Shown here in pieces: positions 25,123 to 33,007 of a stretch of 64,000 nucleotides of DNA (the stretch's first letter is position 1; the number at the start of each line of letters is the position of its first letter). The notes beneath the pieces were generated by a model that was not told where the DNA came from, did not search any database, and saw nothing but the letters and a program-made list of their open reading frames with translations. The position numbers and the translations under genes were made by a program. The DNA lies in assembly GCF_003933745.1 (NCBI RefSeq), contig NZ_RSEB01000001.1:434001-498000 (forward strand). The letters are read 5' to 3'. Source of the stretch: Glycomyces terrestris (lineage in GTDB: Bacteria > Actinomycetota > Actinomycetes > Mycobacteriales > Micromonosporaceae).

Positions 25123-25764
25123 TCAGCGCAGCTGCGAGCGTGCGGTGGACTCGAGCCGCAGCGCCTGGACCAGGCCGGGGGCGAGGCGATCGGGCGCGTC
25201 GACGTCGCCGGTGGCGAACCAGGCGAGCAGGTGCTCGCCGGTGCGGACCGGCAGCGCGGGGAAGGTGTTCTCGGCGGGCTCGGTCGCCAGGCAGGCCGCG
25301 AAGCGGCCGCCGAGGGCCGCGCGCACCTGGAGGGCGAGCGCCTCGGCGGCATCGGGGGCGACGCGGTGGACGGCCGCGGTGAGGCGCGTGGGCGCCGGCC
25401 GGTCCCCCGGGCCGGGCCGGGCGGGCGCGGGGTGCGGGAACCCGGCCCCGGGTGCGGCCGCGCGGAGCAGCAGCACATCGCTGGAGTCGATCATGGTGGC
25501 GTTGGCCGCGGCGCCGTGCTCCTTCCACACCGGACCGCCGTAGAAGGCGGCCAGCGCTTCGGCGCGGACGGTCATGTCGCGGAAGCCGCGGACCCACACG
25601 AAGCGGTCGGGGCGGTCGAGGTCGCGGAACTGGCCGACGATCCGCATGCCGGCCGCCTCCTGCGTCTCGACGAACTCGCGGTCGAACAGCTCGATGAGCT
25701 CGTCGCGCCGCCCGGGGCGGAGGGTGTACTGGCGCAGTTCGAACACGGTGCGGTCGGGGGTCAT
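25123..25764 (-). CDS. NIPSNAP family protein
   Basis: 213 residues. FELRQYTLRPGRRDELIELFDREF and AAGMRIVGQFRDLDRPDRFVWVRGF are a NIPSNAP ferredoxin-like (dimeric alpha/beta barrel) domain; the second half (about 115-213) looks like a degenerate second copy (HLLAWFATGD, ALRLESTARS). The family has no settled function, although relatives include small oxygenases and isomerases. The ATG overlaps the stop of the Rrf2-type gene (ATGA), so it is probably the gene that regulator controls. Confidence 0.82.
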   Translation of the reverse strand: MTPDRTVFELRQYTLRPGRRDELIELFDREFVETQEAAGMRIVGQFRDLDRPDRFVWVRGFRDMTVRAEALAAFYGGPVWKEHGAAANATMIDSSDVLLLRAAAPGAGFPHPAPARPGPGDRPAPTRLTAAVHRVAPDAAEALALQVRAALGGRFAACLATEPAENTFPALPVRTGEHLLAWFATGDVDAPDRLAPGLVQALRLESTARSQLR

Positions 25765-26201
25765 GCGGTCTCCTTGGCGGCGAGGGTCTGCGCGAGGACG
25801 TCGGCGACGGTGCGCCCGCCCAGCTCCCGCCGGACCGCCTCGTCGACGGCGGCGTAGACCTCGGTGAGGACCGGCCTGATGCCGTGGCCCACAGGGCATT
25901 CGAGGTTGGGGGCGCTGGGGTGGAGCGCGAACAGCGGTTCGGCGCCGAGGGCGTCGTGGACGTCGAGGACGGTGATCGACTCGGGTCCGCGGGTCAGCCG
26001 CCAGCCCGCCCCGGCGCCGCGGCGGGAGGCGACGAGTCCGGCGGCGCGCAGCTCGCCGAGGCTGCGGCGCACGATGACCGGATTGGTGGCGAGGCTCGCG
26101 GCGATCTCTTCGGAGGTCATGACCTCGCGTCCGCGCCGGCTCGCCAGCGCCATCCAGGCGAGGATGTGGACGGCGATCGTCAGCCGGCTGTTGGCCGCCA
26201 T
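25761..26201 (-). CDS. Rrf2 family transcriptional regulator without Fe-S cysteines
   Basis: 146 residues. The winged helix-turn-helix includes MTSEEIAASLATNPVIVRRS (about 28-47) and LRAAGLVASRRGAGAGWRL. Iron-sulfur Rrf2 proteins (IscR, NsrR, RsrR) use three Cys; here only C102 is present, in the usual place (LECPVG). It should therefore respond by single-cysteine chemistry (as CymR- or YwnA-like proteins may) or to another ligand. It is the first gene of an operon with NIPSNAP, with a palindromic operator 39-55 bases upstream, so autoregulation is likely. Confidence 0.88.
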   Translation of the reverse strand: MAANSRLTIAVHILAWMALASRRGREVMTSEEIAASLATNPVIVRRSLGELRAAGLVASRRGAGAGWRLTRGPESITVLDVHDALGAEPLFALHPSAPNLECPVGHGIRPVLTEVYAAVDEAVRRELGGRTVADVLAQTLAAKETA

Positions 26202-26239
26202 GGGCGCCTCCTGTCGTGTGCGGTTCGCGCCCCTCGATC

Positions 26240-26256
26240 GTAACAGTTCTTGTTAC
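26240..26256. promoter_or_regulatory. operator for the Rrf2-type regulator
   Basis: GTAACA and TGTTAC form perfect arms around five bases (GTTCT), 39 bp upstream of the regulator's start. Confidence 0.72.
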
Positions 26257-26310
26257 AACAGATGCCGGGGGCCGCCGTCCATTGCGGACAGCGGCCCCGT
26301 GGTGTTCGCG

Positions 26311-27762
26311 CTAGACCGCGACCGGGACCGGTTCGGCTTGGGCCGCTGCGGTCGTGCGGGTCCTGATGACGGTGACCGCGACGACCAGGGCGACGGCGAC
26401 CATGACCGCGGCGATCGTGTAGCCGAGGCGGTAGCCGGCCGTGAGGGCCTCGGCCTGGGCCGCGCCGCCGTCGAGGAGCGCCGTGCTGCGGGAGGCGACC
26501 GCAGTGCTGATGACCGCGAGGCCGACCGCGCCGCCGACCTGCTGGGCGGTGTTGAACAGGCCGGAGGTGACGCCGGCGTCCTCGGGCCTGGAGTCGGCCA
26601 TGCCGAGGGTCATGAGGGCGGGCATCGTCAGGCCGAAGCCGAGCGGGGCGGTGATCATGCCGGGCAGGACGTCGACCAGGTAGGAGCCGTCGGGGCGCAT
26701 CTGGGCGAAGAGGACGAACCCGAGGACCATGACGGCGAGGCCGGCGATGGCGAGCTTGCGGGGCGCGACCCGGGTGAGGAGCCGGGGGGCGACCCACATG
26801 GACACCGCGGCGATCACCAGGGGCGCGGGCAGGAACGCCGTGCCCGCGGCCAGCGGGGCGAACTCGAGGACCTGCTGGAGGTAGAGGACGGTGAAGTACA
26901 TGAACCCGAACGCGGCGCCGACCATGAGGGCCTGGGCGATGTTCGCTCCGGCCACGCTGCGGGAGAACATGATCCGCAGCGGCACGAGCGGGGTCGCGGC
27001 CTTGGCCTGGCGCAGGAGGAACCCGGCCAGGAGCAGCGCGGCGAGGGCGCCGGAGCCGATGGTGCGCGCCGAGGCCCAGCCCTGGTGCTCGACCTCGATC
27101 AGGGTGAAGACGGCGAGCATGACGCCGGCGGTCACGAGGAGCGCGCCGAGCACGTCGGCGCCGGCCCGCAGGCCGATGCCGCGGTCGTTCTCCAGCAGGC
27201 GCCAGGCGAGGACGGCGACGGCCAGGCCGATCGGCACGTTGATGAAGAAGATCGACTCCCAGCCGACGGACTCGGTGAGGACGCCGCCGACGACGCTGCC
27301 GAGCGCGCCGCCGCCCGCGGAGGCGAACCCGAAGGCGCCGATGCCCTTCGCCTGCTGCACCGGCTCGGGCAGGAGCATCACGACCATGCCGAGCAGGCCC
27401 GCGGAGGCAATCGCGCCGCCGATGCCCTGCACGAAGCGGCCGGCCAGGAGCAGGCTCTGCGTGTCGGCGAACCCGATGGCGGCCGAGGAGAGCGTGAACA
27501 GGGCCAGGCCGACGATGAACACCCACTTGCGGCTGAGGAGGTCGCCGAGCCGGCCGGCGAGGAGCAGCAGGCCGCCGAAGGGGATCACGTAGGCGTTCAC
27601 GGTCCAGACCAGGTTCGACTGCGAGAAGCCGAGGTCGTCGCGGATGGCCGGGAGCGCGATGGTGACGATGTTCTGGTCGAGGATGATCATGACCTGGGCG
27701 GCGAGCAGGACGGTGACGGTGAGCCAGCGGCGGCGCAGACTCGCTTCGGTGGCGGTGGACAT
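26311..27762 (-). CDS. MFS drug-efflux transporter, DHA2 family
   Basis: 483 residues with 14 predicted helices. The N-terminal LDQNIVTIALPAIRDDLGFS motif, GRLGDLLSRKWVF (motif A) and the RFVQGIGGAIASAG region (motif C-like) mark the EmrB/QacA/LfrA type of proton-coupled multidrug exporter. It lies in the cytoplasmic membrane and would expel hydrophobic or cationic compounds. It is divergent from an HxlR regulator that probably senses the compound. Confidence 0.93.
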   Translation of the reverse strand: MSTATEASLRRRWLTVTVLLAAQVMIILDQNIVTIALPAIRDDLGFSQSNLVWTVNAYVIPFGGLLLLAGRLGDLLSRKWVFIVGLALFTLSSAAIGFADTQSLLLAGRFVQGIGGAIASAGLLGMVVMLLPEPVQQAKGIGAFGFASAGGGALGSVVGGVLTESVGWESIFFINVPIGLAVAVLAWRLLENDRGIGLRAGADVLGALLVTAGVMLAVFTLIEVEHQGWASARTIGSGALAALLLAGFLLRQAKAATPLVPLRIMFSRSVAGANIAQALMVGAAFGFMYFTVLYLQQVLEFAPLAAGTAFLPAPLVIAAVSMWVAPRLLTRVAPRKLAIAGLAVMVLGFVLFAQMRPDGSYLVDVLPGMITAPLGFGLTMPALMTLGMADSRPEDAGVTSGLFNTAQQVGGAVGLAVISTAVASRSTALLDGGAAQAEALTAGYRLGYTIAAVMVAVALVVAVTVIRTRTTAAAQAEPVPVAV

Positions 27763-27787
27763 GGCGGGGGCTCCTTCAGCTCAACGG

Positions 27788-27802
27788 GGAACGATTTGTT
27801 CC
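27788..27802. promoter_or_regulatory. candidate HxlR operator
   Basis: GGAAC and GTTCC arms around GATTT, 26 bases before the MFS start, with a further TGTTCC half-site at about 27816. The repeat is short, so confidence is modest. Confidence 0.4.
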
Positions 27803-27926
27803 TGGAGCAATCATGTGTTCCAATGGAGCCGTCCGAAAGAAGGCACTTCGATGTACCGGGGGATACACGGATGTTCCTCTCCTGGTCATCCCCGCAGGCG
27901 CCTTGCTGTGAAGTGGAGCACATGCC

Positions 27927-28316
27927 ATGAAAGACGAGTGCGACGACGCCCCGATGTCCGACGTCCAGGTCGAGGCGTGCCCGATCGTCCAGATCATCGA
28001 CCGGGTCGCCGGCAAGTGGTCGGTCTCGATCCTGGTGGCGGCCATCCGCAACCCGGTCCGCTACACCGAGCTGGAGCGCAGCATCCCCGGCATCAGCCGC
28101 CGCATGCTCACGCTGACCCTGCGGAACCTCGAACGCGACGGCCTGCTCACCCGGACCGTCTACCCCACGGTCCCGCCGAAGGTCGAGTACAGCGCCACCG
28201 ACTCCGCCCGCGAGCTCTACGGCCACCTCACCGGCCTCCTCGAATGGGCCGAGCGGCACCGGCCCGACATCATCGAGGCCCGCGAACGCTACGACGCCCT
28301 CGTGGCCGCGGCCTAG
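27927..28316 (+). CDS. HxlR family transcriptional regulator
   Basis: 129 residues. CPIVQIIDRVAGKWSVSILV with C18 is the typical HxlR N-terminus, then YTELERSIPGISRRMLTLTL (recognition helix) and the wing RTVYPTVPPKVEYSATDSA. HxlR proteins sense reactive aldehydes, quinones or drugs. It is divergent from the MFS pump at 164 bp, which is the classic arrangement of such a repressor or activator and its target. Confidence 0.9.
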   Translation: MKDECDDAPMSDVQVEACPIVQIIDRVAGKWSVSILVAAIRNPVRYTELERSIPGISRRMLTLTLRNLERDGLLTRTVYPTVPPKVEYSATDSARELYGHLTGLLEWAERHRPDIIEARERYDALVAAA

Positions 28317-28354
28317 GGTTCCGGCTCGCAGGGGACGGGGCCGCGCGGGCGATA

Positions 28355-28376
28355 GGCTATTACGGTCGTCATAGCC
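28355..28376. promoter_or_regulatory. operator of the TetR regulator at 28392
   Basis: GGCTAT and ATAGCC outer arms with inner ACG and CGT give a nearly perfect 22-bp dyad. It ends 15 bases before the regulator's TTG start and covers a TAGGCT-like promoter element. Confidence 0.6.
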
Positions 28377-28391
28377 CCGGAGGAGGACCCG

Positions 28392-28976
28392 TTGCCGCAG
28401 GTCGAAGCGCCCCGCGAGCGGATCGTGGCCGGTGCGGCCGAGATGATCAGTCGCCGCGGCCTCAACGCCACCAGCATCCGCGAGCTGTCCAAGCACGCGC
28501 ACGCGCCGCTCGGCTCGACCTACCACTACTTCCCCGGCGGCAAGGGCCAGCTCGCGACCGAGGCGGTGCGCTTCGCGGGCGAGAGCGTCGCGCGCAGCCT
28601 CCGCAAGGAGCTGCGGGTCGGCCCCCGCGAAGGGGTGGCCGCGTTCCTCGCGCTCTGGCGGGACATCGTGACCGGCACCGGGTTCCGCGCCGGCTGCCCG
28701 GTGCTCGCCGTCGCCGTCGAGGAGCCCCCGCCGGGGCCGGTCCCCGCGGCCGTCCTCGCCGCCGCGGAGGTCTTCGCGGACTGGGAGCGCCTGCTCGCCG
28801 AATCCCTTGCGGCCCATGGCGCCGACGCGACCGAGGCGGCGGAGATCGCGACGCTCATCGTCGCCTCCGTCGAAGGCACGGTCGCGATGTGCCGGGCCCG
28901 GCGCGACACCGGCCCCCTCGACCGGGTCGCCGCGCGGCTCGACGCGATCATCGCCGGCGTCCTCCGCGCCGATTAA
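28392..28976 (+). CDS. TetR/AcrR family regulator (LmrA/YxaF type)
   Basis: 194 residues from a TTG behind GGAGGAGG. DNA-binding domain at about 8-55: AGAAEMISRRGLNATSIREL and APLGSTYHYFPGGKGQLATEA. The C-terminal domain (GFRAGCPVLAVAVEEPPPGP) is of the LmrA/YxaF group, which usually controls drug pumps. No target gene adjoins it, but a 22-bp operator precedes it, so it regulates at least itself and perhaps the nearby MFS pump. Confidence 0.88.
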   Translation: MPQVEAPRERIVAGAAEMISRRGLNATSIRELSKHAHAPLGSTYHYFPGGKGQLATEAVRFAGESVARSLRKELRVGPREGVAAFLALWRDIVTGTGFRAGCPVLAVAVEEPPPGPVPAAVLAAAEVFADWERLLAESLAAHGADATEAAEIATLIVASVEGTVAMCRARRDTGPLDRVAARLDAIIAGVLRAD

Positions 28977-29064
28977 TCGCGGAGCAACCGCAGGTCAACC
29001 GGGTGCGGTGATACTTCTGGCGCGCTTCGCGGAACCGGTCCGCGAACTCCAGAAGGGAAGCTCG

Positions 29065-29538
29065 ATGAAGAACGCTCTGCCCCGGCTCCGGTCCGCGCTG
29101 CGCGGGACGGCCCTCGCCTCCGCCGCGACCGCGGTCGCCGTCCTCGCGGTCCAGTCGCCGGTCCTGGCCGACGAGCAGTACCTCGGGATCTGCGACGACG
29201 CCGGCGTGAGCTGCCAGACCGGCGTCCAGGTCGCCTCGCCGCAGGGCGAGTGCGAGATGGCGCCCAGCCAGTACGCCAGCACCTACGTGTGCGTCGCGTA
29301 CGACGGCGACTTCGTGTACGTCAAGGACAACGACGCCGACGGCCGCGCCGCGATGGCCTACGTCTGGTCCGAGGAGGGCGCCACCGACTCGCGCCTGTGC
29401 CGCAACAACCTCGGCTCCGGCACCTGGGCCCGCTGCGACTTCGACTGGGTCGAGTCGGGCCGCCACTCCGTCGAGGGCGGCTACAAGACGAGCACCGTCC
29501 TGAACACGACCCCGCTCTGGTCGTGGTCGGGCAAGTGA
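29065..29538 (+). CDS. secreted cysteine-rich small protein
   Basis: 157 residues; start at 29065 behind AGAAGGGA. A signal peptide (about 1-35, ending VLA before DEQYLG) directs export. The mature 122 residues have six cysteines (ICDD, SCQTG, GECEM, YVCVAY, RLCRNN, ARCDF), enough for three disulfides, and a beta-rich segment VCVAYDGDFVYVKDNDADGR that resembles the crystallin-like fold of peptidase inhibitor I36 proteins. That resemblance is weak. It may be an extracellular inhibitor or a cell-surface protein. Confidence 0.65.
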   Translation: MKNALPRLRSALRGTALASAATAVAVLAVQSPVLADEQYLGICDDAGVSCQTGVQVASPQGECEMAPSQYASTYVCVAYDGDFVYVKDNDADGRAAMAYVWSEEGATDSRLCRNNLGSGTWARCDFDWVESGRHSVEGGYKTSTVLNTTPLWSWSGK

Positions 29539-29547
29539 GCCGAGCAT

Positions 29548-29573
29548 CCGGCCCGGCGACCGCGCCGGGCCGG
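29548..29573. terminator. terminator between convergent genes
   Basis: CCGGCCCGGCG and its exact complement around ACCG, placed between the secreted-protein gene and the WYL regulator gene. Confidence 0.7.
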
Positions 29574-29595
29574 GACGCCGCCGGACGCGACCGTC

Positions 29596-30570
29596 TCAGG
29601 CCCCAGGGGCGTAGCGGGCCGCGAGGGCGGTCGCGCGGGCGTGCAGGGCGGCGCGCAGCGACGGCGGCGCGAGCGCCTCGGCGTCCCCTTCGAGCTGCCA
29701 CAGCGCCCATTCGGCATGGCGCGCATCCTGGAAGGTGACCTCAAGACGCAGCCGGCCGTCCGGTTCGGGCGCCTCGGCCCTGACGGCCAGCGCGGTGTCG
29801 AGCAGCTCCTCGCGCCGTCCCCGGTCCACGAGCACGAGCGCGGTGAGGAGGTCGCCGCCGGAGAGGAACCGCGCCGAGCGCTCGCGCCAGATCCGGTCGA
29901 GATCGACCCGGTCCGGGCGCGCCGCGGCCTCGGCGAGCGCCTCGGCGGCGAGCACGCGTGAGAGCCGGTAGGTGCGGTCCGCGCCGACCCTGGTGGCGAG
30001 CAGGTAGCCGCGGTCGCGGACGGTGACCAGGCCGATCGGGTCGACGGTGCGCCACTGCGGGTCCTGATCGGCTGCGGCGTAGTGGATGCGGAGCCTGCGC
30101 CCGGCGAGCACGGCCGTGCGGACCTCGGCCATCACCGCGCCGGGCACGGTCTCGGCGGCGCGGCGGCGCGAGAGCAGGTCGGTCTCCGGCTCGACCAGGA
30201 ACCGCTGCGCCGCGTCGTCGACGGCGGCCTGGTGGCCCGCCGGGAGGGCGTCGACGACCTTGCGCATGGCCGAGGCGAGGGCCGTGCCGAGGCCGAAGAC
30301 GCGCTCGCCGTGCAGCGTGCCCGCCGTGAGCAGGGCCAGCGCCTCGTCGTGGTTGAGGCCGGTGAGCTCGGTGCGGAAGCCCGGCAGGAGTGCGAAACCG
30401 CCGCCTCGCCCGCGCTCGGCGTAGACGGGGACGCCGGCCGCCGACAGGGCTTCGATGTCGCGCAGCACGGTCCGGGTGGAGACCTCCAGTTCCCGGGCCA
30501 GCGTCTCGGCGGTGAGCCGGCCGTGCCGGCGCAGCAGGAGCACGAGCGAGACGAGGCGGTCGGCGCGCAT
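29596..30570 (-). CDS. WYL-domain (YafY family) transcriptional regulator
   Basis: 324 residues. An N-terminal DeoR-like winged helix (MRADRLVSLVLLLRRHGRLT, LEVSTRTVLRDIEAL) is followed by the WYL domain (about 145-225; VLAGRRLRIHYAA, DPIGLVTVRDRGYLLATRV) and a C-terminal WCX dimer domain. Single WYL regulators of this kind often control one neighbouring small enzyme gene. It is divergent from the RidA gene, with a perfect 10+10 inverted repeat beginning 19 bases upstream of its start. Confidence 0.9.
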   Translation of the reverse strand: MRADRLVSLVLLLRRHGRLTAETLARELEVSTRTVLRDIEALSAAGVPVYAERGRGGGFALLPGFRTELTGLNHDEALALLTAGTLHGERVFGLGTALASAMRKVVDALPAGHQAAVDDAAQRFLVEPETDLLSRRRAAETVPGAVMAEVRTAVLAGRRLRIHYAAADQDPQWRTVDPIGLVTVRDRGYLLATRVGADRTYRLSRVLAAEALAEAAARPDRVDLDRIWRERSARFLSGGDLLTALVLVDRGRREELLDTALAVRAEAPEPDGRLRLEVTFQDARHAEWALWQLEGDAEALAPPSLRAALHARATALAARYAPGA

Positions 30571-30588
30571 CCGCGAAATCTATCAGGA

Positions 30589-30613
30589 AAACACGACAGG
30601 AGATGTCGTGTTT
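30589..30613. promoter_or_regulatory. operator of the WYL regulator
   Basis: AAACACGACA and TGTCGTGTTT form perfect 10-base arms around GGAGA, between the divergent WYL and RidA genes. Confidence 0.75.
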
Positions 30614-30665
30614 CTTTGGCAGGCTCGTGAGCTGCAAGTGTCCCGACGAATCGAATGGAACCGAT

Positions 30666-31067
30666 GTGGCGATCGAACGAACGGCAGTGAACCCGGTGAC
30701 GTGGTCCGAAGAGCTGGGCTTCAATCAGGGCGAGCTCGTCTCCGGGCACACCCGGACCCTCTACTGCTCCGGTCAGACCGCGATGAGCGCGGAGGGCCGG
30801 CCCGAGCACGAGGGCGACATGGCGGGCCAGCTGGCGCTGAGCCTCGCCAACCTGGAGGCCGTCCTCGGCGAGGCGGGCATGGCCCTGCCGAACCTGGTGC
30901 GGCTCAACGTGTACACCACGGACGTCGACCTCCTCTTCCAGCACTACGGGGTCCTCGCCGCCCGACTCGGCGGCGCGGGCGCGGCCCCGGCCACCACGAT
31001 GCTCGGCGTCGTCCGCCTGGCGGTCCCGGGCCAGATGGTCGAACTGGAGGGCACCGCGGTGGCGTGA
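30666..31067 (+). CDS. RidA family protein
   Basis: 133 residues from the GTG at 30666; the frame is open earlier (30603), but that would run through the operator. LYCSGQTAMSAEGRPEHEGD, LANLEAVLGEAGMALPNLVR, LNVYTTD and TTMLGVVRLAVPGQMVELEGTA-type motifs (C-terminal LAVPGQMVELEGTAVA) show the trimeric YjgF/RidA fold. Canonical RidA uses an Arg near the end to deaminate reactive enamines; here that position is not Arg, so this may be a divergent subfamily. Probably controlled by the adjacent WYL regulator. Confidence 0.87.
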   Translation: MAIERTAVNPVTWSEELGFNQGELVSGHTRTLYCSGQTAMSAEGRPEHEGDMAGQLALSLANLEAVLGEAGMALPNLVRLNVYTTDVDLLFQHYGVLAARLGGAGAAPATTMLGVVRLAVPGQMVELEGTAVA

Positions 31068-31124
31068 CGCCGGGCGGCCGCTCGGCGGGTGCGGCGCCGC
31101 TCGCGGCGGTGGCCGCGGGCGGCG

Positions 31125-31364
31125 CTACTCGGTCGCCTCCGGGGGCTCGGCGCTCGAACGGCGGTCGTCGTCCCAGTAGGACTCGAGTTCCTCGCCGGTG
31201 AGGAGGCCGGTGGGCGGCTCGGTCGGGCGGATCAGCCCGGTCCCGCCGGGATCGGGCGTCGGCTCGCCGGAGTCGCCGCCGCGCAGGCCGGCCGCCAGCG
31301 CGATGCCGATGGCGAGCACGGCGACCGCGATCCCGGCCGCGAGGTAGATCGTCTCTCTGCGCAT
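31125..31364 (-). CDS. small membrane protein carrying a protease-propeptide-like segment
   Basis: 79 residues: a basic start, one membrane helix (about 6-26), a Gly/Pro spacer, then 36 external residues from LIRPTEPPTG to PPEATE. These align with residues 45-78 of the serine protease encoded 60 bases upstream (LISPTDEPRFQADDLDAYW and onward): LI-PT, acidic-L, acidic, YW, then R, SA, PE recur in order. It therefore looks like a membrane-tethered copy of part of the protease propeptide. It could inhibit, chaperone or retain the protease at the cell surface. The function is inferred. It would be co-transcribed with the protease unless the hairpin between them terminates. Confidence 0.6.
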   Translation of the reverse strand: MRRETIYLAAGIAVAVLAIGIALAAGLRGGDSGEPTPDPGGTGLIRPTEPPTGLLTGEELESYWDDDRRSSAEPPEATE

Positions 31365-31383
31365 CGTCCCTCCGGTGACGGGC

Positions 31384-31412
31384 GGCAGGCCGCGCGGTGG
31401 GCGCGGCCTGCC
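31384..31412. terminator. hairpin after the protease gene
   Basis: GGCAGGCCGCGC and its complement around GGTGG. It follows the protease stop and precedes the 79-residue gene, so it could reduce readthrough into the latter. Confidence 0.65.
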
Positions 31413-31424
31413 GGATCGAGGTGG

Positions 31425-32423
31425 CTACAGGGCGCTCATCTGGGTGTAGAAGTCCCAGATGACGTCGTCGAAGTAGCCGCTGAGGTTCCTTCCGTCAGAC
31501 GACCGCCAGGTGCTCTGGGTTCCATTGGCGAGCCCGAGCCCCGGGTAGCTCGCCGAGTACTCCAGCAGCCAGGGGCCGCCGCTCGCGCCGTGCGAGAAGT
31601 TGCAGTTCATCTGGATGCGGTCGTCGAAGAGTCCGGCGGACTCGCTCTGGCCCCAGCAGTGCCACTGCACTTCGTTGTTGTCGTGGTTGGCCGGGTATCC
31701 GATGGTGTGGAGGTCCACTTCGTAGCCCTGCCCGGTGGCGAAGCCGTGGCCGCCGACGACCTGGTTGAGGGTCTGGCCGCTGGAGTTGGTGTTCACGAGG
31801 AACATGCCGACGTCGCGGTTGACGTCGCCGTCGTCCGCCCACGAGGTGAGGACGGTCTGGGTGAAGTAGTCCGCCGTCCAGGTGCCGTTCGGCTCGTAGC
31901 CGTTGTCGTACCCGGGGACGAAGACGACGTTGGAGGACCAGCCGGCTGGGTCGTCGTAGGGCCCGTACAGGCAGTGCGCGGCGGTGAGCACGAGGCTCTG
32001 GTTGCCGCTGGCGAGGGCGGAGGCCGAGCAGCTGCTCGGGTCGCCGTTGAAGTCGTCGTAGAAGATGCGGCCGGTCGCGTACGAGTGGTCGATCTTCGGG
32101 GACGCGAACTCGGAGTCGGGGAGGACCGGTTCGACCAGCTGGGTCTCACCGAGGTCGAGGTCCTGGAACGCGTCGAGGTCCGGTGCGGTCTCCTCGACCT
32201 CCGGGAACTTCGCGGACGCCATGCGCTCCGGCGTCCAGTACGCGTCGAGGTCGTCGGCTTGGAATCGGGGTTCGTCGGTCGGGGAGATCAGCGAGACCCG
32301 CGAGTCGGCGTCGGTCTCGGGTGCCGCATTGGCAGCGGCGGGAACGAACGCCAGCGTCATCGCGAATGCGAAGAAGACGGCGGTCATCACTCGGATTGCA
32401 GAGCGGAAGCCCTTGTGCGCCAT
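31425..32423 (-). CDS. secreted trypsin-like serine protease
   Basis: 332 residues. A signal peptide (about 1-33, cleavage after AAANA) is followed by a propeptide (about 34-115) and a chymotrypsin-fold domain. Catalytic triad: LTAAHC H150, VNRDVG D204 and HGASGGPW S281. Cysteines pair around the active site (SSCS with AAHC; WHCW with MNCNF). It resembles the V8/trypsin-like peptidases of actinomycetes. The gene is visibly less GC-rich than its neighbours. Its propeptide shares a motif with the small membrane protein downstream. Confidence 0.92.
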   Translation of the reverse strand: MAHKGFRSAIRVMTAVFFAFAMTLAFVPAAANAAPETDADSRVSLISPTDEPRFQADDLDAYWTPERMASAKFPEVEETAPDLDAFQDLDLGETQLVEPVLPDSEFASPKIDHSYATGRIFYDDFNGDPSSCSASALASGNQSLVLTAAHCLYGPYDDPAGWSSNVVFVPGYDNGYEPNGTWTADYFTQTVLTSWADDGDVNRDVGMFLVNTNSSGQTLNQVVGGHGFATGQGYEVDLHTIGYPANHDNNEVQWHCWGQSESAGLFDDRIQMNCNFSHGASGGPWLLEYSASYPGLGLANGTQSTWRSSDGRNLSGYFDDVIWDFYTQMSAL

Positions 32424-32636
32424 GAATATCCTCCTGAAATTCAGGCGTTTCGTCGGACCGCTTCAGATTATCGAGCACTATTCAAGATCACGGTCCGCAT
32501 TGGCGCAGTGCGCTTGATCAACTGCGAATCACAGCAATGTGAAATGCATTCTTGATCGTTTTCAGCAATCGATTTCCGCTCTGTCGGAGACGACTGTCCA
32601 CGGTGACCTCAGCAGGAACGCCTTGCGACGGAGAGG

Positions 32637-32672
32637 GGGCCGGGCGATCTTCCACCAAGGATCGCCCGGCCC
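32637..32672. terminator. terminator of the hypothetical gene pair
   Basis: GGGCCGGGCGATC and its complement around a 10-base loop. It lies just past the stop at 32684 on the minus strand. The remaining 32424-32636 is relatively AT-rich and holds the protease promoter; no gene is seen there. Confidence 0.7.
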
Positions 32673-32683
32673 GTGGAGGGTGG

Positions 32684-33007
32684 TCAGGTGGTGTCGGGTT
32701 CGGCGATGAGGGCCCGGCACTGTTCGAGGAGCCAGGGGCACCATTCGTCACCCTGCCAGCTGGCGGCCCACTCGGGGACGTCCTCGCGGTCGTCGGTGAA
32801 CCGGCAGCACTCGCGCGGGCCGCCGCCGTCGTCGACGTCGAGGAGGTAGTCCGTGACGCGGGGCCGCTGCGCCGGATGCGAACCGAGGCTGTAGAGCGTG
32901 AACACCGCCGGCCCGCGGCGGAAGTCGCCGAGGTAGCCGTCGACGCCGGGCTTGCCGTCGGAGCGGAGGTTGTACGGGCCGTCCTCGGGGACCGTCGAGC
33001 TAGCCAT
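32684..33007 (-). CDS. hypothetical protein
   Basis: 107 residues, not recognised. Soluble and acidic, with RRGPAVFTLYSLGSHPAQRP and VTDYLLDVDDGGG, a cysteine pair (RECCRF) and two further Cys near the Trp-rich C-terminus (GDEWCPWLLEQCRAL). No signal peptide. It starts 8 bases inside the end of the preceding gene, so the two are translated together. Confidence 0.55.
   Translation of the reverse strand: MASSTVPEDGPYNLRSDGKPGVDGYLGDFRRGPAVFTLYSLGSHPAQRPRVTDYLLDVDDGGGPRECCRFTDDREDVPEWAASWQGDEWCPWLLEQCRALIAEPDTT

Noticed and set aside
31089-32555. A 488-codon frame opposite the protease
   Set aside because: The protease on the minus strand has a full catalytic triad and signal peptide; the plus frame has none.
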